Shown piece by piece: positions 13,957-21,850 of a stretch of 64,000 nt of DNA (its first letter is position 1; each line of letters begins with the position of its first letter). The translations under genes and the position numbers were made by a program. This stretch comes from DASUAS01 sp963720765 (lineage in GTDB: Bacteria > Actinomycetota > Acidimicrobiia > IMCC26256 > DASPTH01). The notes beneath the pieces were generated by a model. It was not told the origin of the DNA. It ran no database searches and saw nothing but the letters and a program-made list of their open reading frames with translations. Where the stretch lies: assembly GCA_963720765.1 (NCBI GenBank), contig CAVRGS010000002.1, positions 1,089,696 to 1,153,695 on the forward strand. Direction: 5' to 3'.

Positions 13957-15062
13957 ATGCGTGACTTCTCCGACGACCTCTCCGAGCTGCGCCGCCGCGT
14001 CGAGGGCGCGCGCGGCTACCTGAAGATCGAGGCGGCGCGCTCTCGCATCGAGGAGCTCGAGGTCGAGGTCGCAGGCCCGACCTCTGGGACGACCAGGACC
14101 TGCGCCCGGAAGGTCAACACCGAGCTCGTCCCAGCTCCAGGAGGACGTCACCCTCGTCGACGCAGCTCGACGGCACCGTCTCCGACCTCGAGACGCTGGC
14201 CGAGCTGGCGCGGGAAGAGAGCGACGAGTCGGTCGAGGAGGAGATCGCCACCGGCATCGGCGGGCTGGCCCGCCGAGCTCGACGGCCTCGAGCTGCGCGC
14301 GCTGTTCACGGGCGAGTACGACGATCGCGACGCGATCGTGCACGCGTGAACTCCGGCGCCGGCGGCACCGACGCGCAGGACTGGACCGACATGCTCCTGC
14401 GCATGTACCTCCGGTGGGCGGAGCGCCGCGGGTTCGGCATCGAGATCGACGAGGTCTCGCCGGGCACCGAGGCGGGTCTCAGCTCGGCGACGTTCACGAT
14501 CAAGGGTCGCTACGCGTTCGGTCTGCTCGCGAGCGAGCGCGGCGTGCACCGGCTGATCCGCATCTCGCCGTTCGACGCCAACGCGCGTCGCCAGACCGCC
14601 TTCGCGTCGCTCGACGCGGTACCCGCGCTCGACGAGACCGAGGCGCCCGAGATCGACCCGACCGACCTGCGCATCGACACGTACCGCTCGTCGGGTGCGG
14701 GCGGTCAGCACGTGAACGTGACCGACTCGGCGGTGCGCATCACGCACCTGCCGACCGGCGTCGTCGTGTCGTGCCAGAACGAACGGTCGCAGACGCAGAA
14801 CAAGGCGCGCGCCATGCAGATCCTCGCGGCGCGACTCGCCGAGCGGCAGCGCCAGGAGCGTGACGCCGAGCTGCTCGCACTGTCGGGCGACAAGCGCGAC
14901 GTCGCGTTCGGCAACCAGATCCGCACCTACACGCTGCACCCCTACCAACTGGTGAAGGACGAGCGCACCCGGTACGAGACCGGCAACGTGCAGGCCGTCC
15001 TCGACGGCGACGTCGACGCGTTCATCGAGTCGTACCTGCAGTGGCGCCGCCAGCAGGGGTGA
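13957..15062 (+). CDS. prfB: Peptide chain release factor 2 (several frame breaks in N-terminal third)
   Basis: Releases nascent chains at UGA and UAA. The C-terminal part from about 14346 is intact and carries NSGAGGTDAQDWTDMLLRMY, the RF2-specific stop-recognition tripeptide SPF in LIRISPFDANARRQ, and the catalytic GGQ in SSGAGGQHVN. The N-terminal part is spread over three frames: MRDFSDDLSELRRRVEGARG, then PDLWDDQDL, ARKVNTEL, QLQEDVTLVD, QLDGTVSDLETLAELA and AELDGLELRALFTGEYDDRD. This implies about five or six indels between 14075 and 14345. None resembles the classical RF2 autoregulatory site (an early in-frame UGA after a Shine-Dalgarno-like stretch). ftsE and ftsX follow. Confidence 0.9.
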
Positions 15063-15125
15063 GGCGCCAGGTGTGACGCCAGACACCAATCGCGCAGGGG
15101 CCGCTGCTACCCTCGCACACTCGTC

Positions 15126-15812
15126 ATGATTCGCTTCGAGAACGTGTCCAAGGTCTACAAGGGCGACGTCGTCGCACTCCGCGAGGTGTCCGCGGAGGTC
15201 CAAAAGGGCGAATTCATCTTCCTCGTCGGCCCGTCGGGCTCCGGGAAGTCGACCTTCCTCCGCCTGCTGCTTCGAGAGGAGCAGGCCAGCACCGGCCGCA
15301 TCGTCGTGGCCGGCCGCGACATCTCCCAGCTGAGCCACTGGAAGGTGCCGCAGCTGCGCCGGAACATCGGGTGCGTCTTCCAGGACTTCAAGCTCCTGCC
15401 CAACAAGACGGTCTACGAGAACGTCGCCTTCGCGATGGAGGTGATCGGGCGCCCCCGGCACGTGGTCCGCACCCAGGTGCCGCAGGTGCTCGACCTCGTC
15501 GGTCTGGCCAAGAAGGCCGGGCGCTTCCCCACCGAGCTCTCGGGCGGCGAGCAGCAGCGCGTGTCCATCGCGCGCGCGTTCGTCAACCGCCCGCTCATCG
15601 TGCTCGCCGACGAGCCCACCGGAAACCTCGACCCGGCCACCACCGTCGGCATCATGCGGATCCTCGACCGCATCAACCGGACGGGCACCACCATCGTCAT
15701 GGCCACCCACGACCAACGCATCGTCGACGCCATGCGCCGGCGCGTGATCGAGCTCGACAAGGGCACGCTCGTCCGCGACCAGGCGCGCGGCGTCTACGGC
15801 GTCGGGAGCTGA
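15126..15812 (+). CDS. ftsE: Cell division ATP-binding protein FtsE
   Basis: 228 residues, an ABC ATPase that with FtsX controls septal peptidoglycan hydrolases. Walker A GPSGSGKST at 35-43, the signature LSGGEQQR at 138-145 and Walker B LIVLADEP at 157-164 are all present. A TACCCT box at 15108-15113 lies 12 nt before ATG 15126, so transcription may start just before this gene. ftsX begins 9 nt after the stop. The frame is intact. Confidence 0.96.
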   Translation: MIRFENVSKVYKGDVVALREVSAEVQKGEFIFLVGPSGSGKSTFLRLLLREEQASTGRIVVAGRDISQLSHWKVPQLRRNIGCVFQDFKLLPNKTVYENVAFAMEVIGRPRHVVRTQVPQVLDLVGLAKKAGRFPTELSGGEQQRVSIARAFVNRPLIVLADEPTGNLDPATTVGIMRILDRINRTGTTIVMATHDQRIVDAMRRRVIELDKGTLVRDQARGVYGVGS

Positions 15813-15821
15813 CCCCGCCCC

Positions 15822-16722
15822 ATGTGGACGCGCATCTCGTACTTCTCGCGCGAGACCCTGGTCTCGCTGCGCCGCAACGTGCTGATGACCATCGCCGGCA
15901 TCGCCACCGTCGCGGTGTCGCTGTCGCTCTTCGGCGGCATCCTCATGCTGTCGAAGTGGGTCGACCACGGCACCGAGCGCATCAAGGGCGGAGTCACGCT
16001 CGAGATCTTCATGACGGTCAAGGCCACCGAGCAGCAGGTGCAGGCGGTCCAGGACCAGCTCGACGGCGACAAGGGCGCCAAGGGCAACGTCAAGTCGTAC
16101 CGACACCTCACCAAGGACGACGCCTACAGCGAGTTCAAGCGCATCTTCCGGCGCAACCCCGACCTCGTGAACAGCATCCGGGCCCAGGACCTCCCCGAGT
16201 CGTTCCGAGTGGTGCCGAAGAAGGCCGAGCTCACCGAGACGGTGAAGAGCGAGTTCGAGACCGTGCAGGGGGTGGAGTCGGTCGAGACCCCGGGCGAGGC
16301 CCTCAAGGGCCTCATCGACGTCACCAACACGGTGCGGTGGATCTTCGTGGTGATCTCGCTGGTGCTGCTGGCGTCGTCGCTGTTCCTCATCGTGAACACG
16401 ATCCGCCTGGCCACCTTCGCCCGTCGGCGCGAGATCGAGGTGATGAAGCTCGTGGGCGCCTCGAACTGGTTCGTGCGCATCCCGTTCATCGCCGAGGGCA
16501 TGGTGCAGGGCCTCGTGGGGGCCGGGCTCGCGATCATCGCGGTGGCGTCGCTCAAGCACTGGGGCTTCGACCAGGCCTTCAACGACCGCAACAGCTTCTT
16601 CAGCGAGTTCTTCGTCACCACCCGGCGACGCCACCTGGATCGCCTTCCTGGTGCTGGGCATCGGCCTGGTGATCGGCGTCATCGGCGCCACCATCGGCCT
16701 CCGCCGGTTCCTGCGCACGTAG
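15822..16722 (+). CDS. ftsX: Cell division protein FtsX (one frame break)
   Basis: About 299 residues: an N-terminal membrane helix (NVLMTIAGIATVAVSLSLF), an extracytoplasmic domain (about residues 45-165) that activates periplasmic or wall hydrolases, then three C-terminal helices. WIFVVISLVLLASSLFLIV is the second helix. The last one (WIAFLVLGIGLVIGVIGATI) is one frame off because of an extra base near 16622, where the expected text is FVTTGDATWIAFLV. The next gene encodes an M23 peptidase with a coiled coil, the kind of effector FtsEX drives. Confidence 0.93.
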
Positions 16723-16851
16723 GTCCGAGGGCTGACCGCTTCGCGGCGTTTGCTCACTGGGTGACGATGACCGAGCGTGTAGTTCCACGCAGTGTCAACT
16801 CGCGTTGGTCCTGTTGCTGTTGTGACTGATGTTGTTTACGATCGTCGGCCT

Positions 16852-18041
16852 ATGCCACGGCTCCGCCCGCTGGCCGCGATCCTCTTCGCGGCCGTTGCCA
16901 TCCTCGGGGTCTCCGCGCGCGCCCTCACCCGAGCGGCGGCACAGCAGGGCGACAAGCAGCAGCAGCTCCAGCAGCAGGTCAGCGAGTCGAGCGCGGCCGC
17001 CGAGGTCGCGGCACGGGCCAAGGTCGTCGACGCCCAGGCCCAGCGCAGCGAAGCTCGACGGCGCGCTGGCCGACGTGACCACCGCGTCTGGCGGCCGCCA
17101 ACGAACGGCTGGCCGCGCGCCCAGGCGACCGTCGACCGACTCGGCTTCGAGGCGCTGGCGCTCCAGGTGAAGGCCGAGGCCACCCAGAAGAAGCTCGGGC
17201 GCCGCGCGCGACGACGTGCGCCGGAGCGCGGTGCTGCTCTACCGCCACGGCGACGGCGCCGCGATGATCGGGCTGCTCGGTTCGACCGACGGCTCGGGCG
17301 AGCTGGTCGAGGGGAAGCACTACCTGCAGCGCGTGAGCGACAAGCGCCAGGCCGACGCCCGCCGGGTGACCAGGCTCAAGGAGCAGCTCGACGCCCAGCG
17401 CGACGCGCTCGCGCAGCAGAAGCAGGACGCCGACGCGGCGCGTGCCGCGGCCGCCGACGAGAAGGCGCAGCTCGACGAGCTCGCCGCGCAGCAGGCGCGC
17501 GCACGTGACGCCGCCGAGAACGCGGTGCAGGTCGAGAACGCCGCGCTCGGCGCCGCGATCGCGCAGCACGACGAGGCCGAGGCCGGCGCTGGCGGCGGAG
17601 TCGCAGCGCATCGCCGAGCTCGCGCAGTCGGCCGGCGACGGCCCCGCGATGGGCGACGGCACGTTCATCCGCCCGGTGCCGGGCCCGATCACGAGCGGCT
17701 TCGGCTACCGCACCGACCCGGTCACCGGGGCCACCGCGTTCCACGCCGGCATCGACTTCGGCGCGCCCTGCGGCACGCCGATCAAGGCCGCCGGCACCGG
17801 CGTGATCATCTCCGCCGGGTTCAACGGCGGTGGCTACGGCAACATGACGCTGATCAACCACGGCAACGGGTTGTCGACGCTGTACGGACACCAGTCGTCG
17901 ATCATCGTGTCGGCCGGCCAGTCGGTGACCCAGGGCCAGGTGATCGGCTACGTGGGCTCCACCGGCAAGTCGACCGGGTGCCACCTGCACTTCGAGGTGC
18001 GGGTCGGCGGCAACCCGGTCGACCCGAGCGGCTATCTCTGA
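16852..18041 (+). CDS. M23/LytM murein hydrolase with coiled coil, EnvC/RipC-like (frame-broken)
   Basis: About 396 residues. ATG 16852 starts MPRLRPLAAILFAAVAILG, an export signal; a TACGAT box lies 9 nt upstream at 16837-16842. A long Gln/Ala/Arg-rich coiled coil follows (KQQQLQQQVSESSAAAEVAA; VTRLKEQLDAQRDALAQQKQ). The C-terminal LytM domain has ITSGFGYRTDPVTGATAFHAGID and HLHFEV, so the zinc ligands (His and Asp of HAGID, His of HLH) are present. Frame breaks lie near 17050, 17085, 17205 and 17585. Its position directly after ftsEX suggests it is the hydrolase activated by that complex during division. Confidence 0.87.
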
Positions 18042-18056
18042 TTCGCGCGGTGCTGA

Positions 18057-18692
18057 CTACTTGTTGGGCTGCGGGGTGACCCGCAGGTAGGGCTTCTGCG
18101 CTTCCCAGCCCTTCGGGAACTTGGTCTTGGCGTCCTCGTCGCTCACCGCGGCGGCGATGATCACGTCGTCGCCGTCGGTCCAGTTGACCGGCGTGGCCAC
18201 CTGGTAGTTGGCGGTGAGCTGCAGCGAGTCGATCACCCGCAGGATCTCGTCGATGTTGCGCCCGGTGCTCGCCGGGTACGTGATGATCAGCTTGACCTTC
18301 TTGTCGGGGCCGATCACGAACACCGAACGCACCGTGAGCGTGTCGTTGGCGTTCGGGTGGATCATGTCGTAGAGGTCGGCGACCTTGCGCTCGGGGTCGG
18401 CGATGAGCGGGTAGTTCAGCGCGGTGCCCTGCGTCTCCTCGATGTCGCCGACCCAGCCCTGGTGCGACTCGAGCGAGTCGACGCTGACGCCGAGGATCTT
18501 GACGCCGCGCTGGTCGAACTCACCCTTGCGCTTGGCGAACGCACCGAGCTCGGTCGTGCAGACCGGCGTGAAGTCCTTCGGGTGCGAGAAGAGCAGGCCC
18601 CAACCGTCACCCAGGTAGTCGTAGAGGGTGATGGTGCCCTCGGTGGTCTCGGCCGTGAAGTTCGGGGCTTCGTCGCCCAGTCGAACCGGCAT
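18057..18692 (-). CDS. 1-Cys peroxiredoxin (Prx6/AhpC-TSA family)
   Basis: 211 residues, reduces hydrogen peroxide and organic peroxides in the cytoplasm. The peroxidatic motif HPKDFTPVCTTE places the catalytic Cys at residue 45 with Thr42. The long C-terminal extension (RVIDSLQLTANYQVATPVNW) and lack of a clear resolving Cys fit the Prx6 group. The start is ATG 18692 with a GGAGG upstream. It is divergent from the DUF3052 gene across 192 nt. The frame is intact. Confidence 0.93.
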   Translation of the reverse strand: MPVRLGDEAPNFTAETTEGTITLYDYLGDGWGLLFSHPKDFTPVCTTELGAFAKRKGEFDQRGVKILGVSVDSLESHQGWVGDIEETQGTALNYPLIADPERKVADLYDMIHPNANDTLTVRSVFVIGPDKKVKLIITYPASTGRNIDEILRVIDSLQLTANYQVATPVNWTDGDDVIIAAAVSDEDAKTKFPKGWEAQKPYLRVTPQPNK

Positions 18693-18884
18693 GGTGGTTC
18701 CTCCTTGGAACGCGTGTCTGTGTGGAGGGCTCCCACGTTACCGAGCGGACGGCCAAAAGGCGAGTGAAACGGTCAGAAATCTCGCGGCCCGCTTCGCAAC
18801 TGGCCGCAGTGGTCGATCCCGCGGTTGACAGGCCGGTCCTGGCGCGAGGAAGCCTGCGCCGGGGCACGAGACGGCAGGGGCGCG

Positions 18885-19320
18885 ATGGCGACGCAGAGCA
18901 GTGGGTACTCGGGAACCCCGCTCCCGAAGAAGTTGGGCATCCGCGAGGGCTCGCGGGTGGCCGTGGTGTCGGCGCCCGACGGCTTCACGCGAGTGCTCGG
19001 ACCGTTGCCCGACCGGGGTGGAGCTCCGCACCGACGCGCGCGGCCGCTGCGACGTGGTCGTGTTCTTCGTGACCCGGCGCGCCGAGCTGGCACGGCGGTT
19101 CCCGTCGTTCGTGCGCTCGCTCGAGGCCGACGGTGGGCTCTGGGTGTCGTGGCCCAAGAAGACGTCGGGTGTCGCCACCGACCTCGCGTTCGACGTGGTG
19201 CAGCAGATCGGCCTCGACGCCGGCCTGGTCGACAACAAGGTGTGCGCCATCGACGGCACGTGGTCGGGTCTGCGCTTCGTCCGGCCGGGTCGGTCGCGAC
19301 CGCTCGAGCAACTGTTGCGT
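18885..19320 (+). CDS. DUF3052 family protein (one frame break; stop not resolved)
   Basis: Starts MATQSSGYSGTPLPKKLGIR at ATG 18885, continues SRVAVVSAPDGFTRVLGPLP, then changes frame near 19015 to GVELRTDARGRCDVVVFFVT, LWVSWPKKTSGVATDLAFDV and VCAIDGTWSGLRFV. This is the actinobacterial DUF3052 family of unknown function, about 140 residues. I recall a DUF3052-type gene next to ahpE in mycobacteria, and the peroxiredoxin next door here fits that association. No stop codon is present in any likely frame before the next gene begins at 19322, so the 3' end is uncertain and another indel is likely. Confidence 0.72.
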
Positions 19321-19321
19321 C

Positions 19322-20072
19322 GTGTGCGGACGGTTCGTGTCGGTGTCGTCGCCGCAGCTGCTCGTCGAGCGCTTCGGCGTCGAGGAGACCACGGTCGAGA
19401 CGCGCGAGCCCGACTACAACGTGACGCCCCGGGCGATGGTGCCGATCGTGCGGGACCGCCCGCCGCGCAAGGGCGTCGAAGGTCCCACCAAGCGCGCGCT
19501 CACGATGGTCCGCTGGGGGCTGGTGCCGTCGTGGGCCGAGAGCACCGCCATCGGCGACAAGCTCATCAACGCCCGGGCCGAGACCATCACCGAGAAGGCC
19601 GCGTACAAGCGCGCGTTCGCGCGTCGGCGGTGCATCGTGCCCGCCGACGCGTTCTACGAGTGGCGACCGTCGAAGCACGCTTCGACCAAGCGACCGCCGC
19701 GTCAGCCGTACCTCGTGCACCGGCGCGACGGCGAGCCGATGGCGTTCGCGGGGCTGTGGGAGATCTGGCGCGATCCGGCGATCACCGACGACGACGATCC
19801 CGACGCGTGGGTGCGCTCGTGCGTGATCGTCACCACGAGCGCGAACGACGTGTTGGAGCCGATCCACTCGCGCATGCCCGTCATGCTCGACGAGCACGAC
19901 TGGGACACGCTGGCTCGATCCCACCACCGCCGACCTCGGTGCGCTCGAGGCGATGTTGCGTCCCGCGCCCGACGACTGGCTCGAGGTGTATCCGGTGAGC
20001 ACGCGCGTCAACTCACCCGAGAACAACGACGCCGAGCTCATCCAGCGAGTCGAACCCGACACGCTCCTGTGA
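19322..20072 (+). CDS. SRAP domain protein (YedK/HMCES-like abasic-site sensor), one frame break
   Basis: Begins GTG TGC GGA, giving (M)CGRF, the SRAP hallmark in which Cys2 forms a thiazolidine crosslink with abasic sites in single-stranded DNA. It continues YNVTPRAMVPIV, MVRWGLVPSWAES, NARAETITEKAAYKRAFARR, CIVPADAFYEWR (active-site Glu) and PIHSRMPVMLDEHDWDTL (catalytic His in the IHSRMP motif). One extra base near 19915 shifts the tail; the intended end is PTTADLGALEAMLRPAPDDW to VEPDTLL at TGA 20070-20072. Length is about 249 residues. Confidence 0.88.
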
Positions 20073-20080
20073 TCGCGTCG

Positions 20081-20092
20081 TAGTCTCCGCGC
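20081..20092 (+). promoter_or_regulatory. -10 element for a leaderless MDMPI-type transcript
   Basis: TAGTCT at 20081-20086 ends 6 nt before ATG 20093, with no Shine-Dalgarno sequence. It lies 8 nt after the stop of the SRAP gene, so the downstream gene probably has its own leaderless promoter. Confidence 0.5.
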
Positions 20093-20824
20093 ATGGAGCC
20101 GCAGCAGTACCTCGACCACCTCTCGCAGAGCTCGGAGCGCCTCGCCGACGCCGCCGCCGCGGCGGGCCCCGATGCCGATGTCCCGTCGTGCCCGGGCTGG
20201 AACGTCGAGGATCTCCTCCGTCACTGCGCGGGTGGCGACCAGTGGGCGCGCGGGATCGTGGAGAGCGGGAGCCGAGAAGGCGTCGAACGCGACGTGCCTC
20301 CCGAGGCGCCGACGGGTGCCGCGCTGGTCGAGTACTTCCGTGACAGCGCGCGGGCCCTCCACGACGCCCTCGCGACGACCGATCCGGCGTCGTCGGTGTG
20401 GACCTTCGCGCCGTCGAACCGCACTGCGACCTTCTGGTACCGGCGGCGGGCTCAGGAGACGACGGTGCACCGGTACGACGCCGAGACCGCCGCGGGCACG
20501 CCCACGCCCATCGACGCCGAGCTCGCGGTCGACGGCATCGACGAGTTCCTCACCGTGTTCCTGCCGCGTCTGGCCGACAACTTCGGGGGCGTGGGCGACG
20601 CCACCGTGCACCTCCATTGCACCGACGTCGACGGTGAGTGGCTCGTCGCCAGCGGCGGCGGCGAGGTGACGGTCACCCGTGAGCACGCCAAGGGCGACGT
20701 CGCGGCGCGCGGTACCGCTTCCGACCTGCTGCTCTTCCTGTGGGGCCGCGTCCCAGCCGACACGCTCGAGGTGTTCGGCGACGCCGACCTCCTCGAGCGG
20801 TTCCGTCAGGCGATCAAGGTCTAG
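20093..20824 (+). CDS. Mycothiol-dependent maleylpyruvate isomerase-type protein (TIGR03083-like)
   Basis: 243 residues of the DinB/MDMPI fold. The N-terminal four-helix domain has the metal-binding pattern: SCPGWNVEDLLRHCAG (His in LRH) and RRAQETTVHRYDAE (Glu and His of ETTVH). A C-terminal domain follows (ATVHLHCTDVDGEWLVASGG). Family members are mycothiol-dependent isomerases or thiol transferases of actinobacteria; the substrate is unknown. The frame is intact. Its TAG stop overlaps the TAG of the convergent oxidoreductase at CTAG 20821-20824. A second member of this family occurs at 30588. Confidence 0.85.
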   Translation: MEPQQYLDHLSQSSERLADAAAAAGPDADVPSCPGWNVEDLLRHCAGGDQWARGIVESGSREGVERDVPPEAPTGAALVEYFRDSARALHDALATTDPASSVWTFAPSNRTATFWYRRRAQETTVHRYDAETAAGTPTPIDAELAVDGIDEFLTVFLPRLADNFGGVGDATVHLHCTDVDGEWLVASGGGEVTVTREHAKGDVAARGTASDLLLFLWGRVPADTLEVFGDADLLERFRQAIKV

Positions 20825-21778
20825 GAGCCAGGGCGCGGATCGTCGGCGCGCAGCGCGTCGCCCCGGCCGAGGATCGCGGGCGCGGTGGTGGTCACACCGT
20901 TCGTCGCGTAGCGCTCCACCTTGTCGCGGATCTGCTCGGGCGTGCCCCACACGATCAGTGCGTCGATCACCTCGTCGGGGACCAGCTCGAGTGCGCGGGC
21001 GCGATCACCCGCAGCCCACGCGTCCCACATCGGTTGGAGCAGTGGCCCGCGTCCGAGCCACTCCTGGAACTTCGCGTACGCGCCGACGGTGAGGTAGCTG
21101 GTGATCATCCGCGATGCCATCGTCCTCACGGCCTCGAAGTCGTCGGTGGGCGCGACGAAGATCCGGGCCACGATCTCCTTGCCGCCCACGTAGGGCGCGA
21201 CCTGCACGACGTCGTCGGCCGACAACCAGTTGACGATGGCGCCGTCGCCCTCGTCGCCGGCGAGGCGCAACATGCCGGGGCGCAGCGCCGCGACGAGCAC
21301 CGGCGGTGGCTGCTCGGGGGTGACGCCGAGGCGGAAGCCCTGCACCTCGAACGTCTCGTAGCGCTCGGTGACCTTCTCGCCCGCGAGCGCGGCGCGGAGG
21401 AACCGCAGCGTGTCGCGCGTGCGCGGCGAACGCGTGCTCGAACGGGATGCCGTTCCACCGTTCACGATCGCGGGTGACGACGCGCCGATGCCGAGGGCGA
21501 AGTGCCCCGGCGCGGCATCGGCCATCGAGGCCGCGGTCTGCGCGAGCAGCGCGGGCCCGCGCGTGAACACCGGCGCGATGGCGACACCGCCGCGCAGCGC
21601 GGGCGCCCACGCGGCGGCGAGCGCCAACGACGTGAAGCCGTCGTGGCTGTCGGCCTCGCCCGACCACACGTCGGTGAACCCGAGCGCAGTCGAGCTCCTC
21701 GTACCACTCGCGGTGCGCGTGGAGCGCCACGCCGGGGATGGGCACGGTGACGCCGAAGCGGCGCGGGACGTCGGCCAT
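20821..21778 (-). CDS. LLM-class F420-dependent oxidoreductase (frame-broken)
   Basis: About 319 residues. The N-terminus MADVPRRFGVTVPIPGVALH begins at ATG 21778. The rest continues LGFTDVWSGEADSHDGFTSL, TAASMADAAPGHFALGIGAS, RDTLRFLRAALAGEKVTERY and GMLRLAGDEGDGAIVNWLSA. This is a TIM-barrel luciferase-like fold using F420 or flavin, of unassigned substrate. Breaks lie near 21690 (an extra T within EEL-DALGF) and around 21430-21460, where NGWNGIPFEHAFARTRDTLR is split over two frames. A related enzyme lies at 62784-63695. Confidence 0.82.
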
Positions 21779-21835
21779 CGGGCGAATCTACGCCGGTCGA
21801 CACGCGATCCGGAGCCGCCGGGAGGGCGTGCCTTG

Positions 21836-21850
21836 TAGGCTGCGACGACC
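21836..21850 (+). promoter_or_regulatory. -10 element upstream of the asparagine synthetase fusion gene
   Basis: TAGGCT at 21836-21841, 9 nt before ATG 21851, with no ribosome site. This is consistent with a leaderless transcript. Confidence 0.45.

Noticed and set aside
13957..14345. Programmed +1 frameshift of the classical RF2 autoregulation type
   Set aside because: There are five or six breaks rather than one, none at an early in-frame UGA behind a Shine-Dalgarno-like stretch; sequence errors explain them better.
14148..16757. 869-codon open frame antisense to prfB-ftsE-ftsX
   Set aside because: It spans three conserved genes; low-complexity His/Asp/Arg-rich product.
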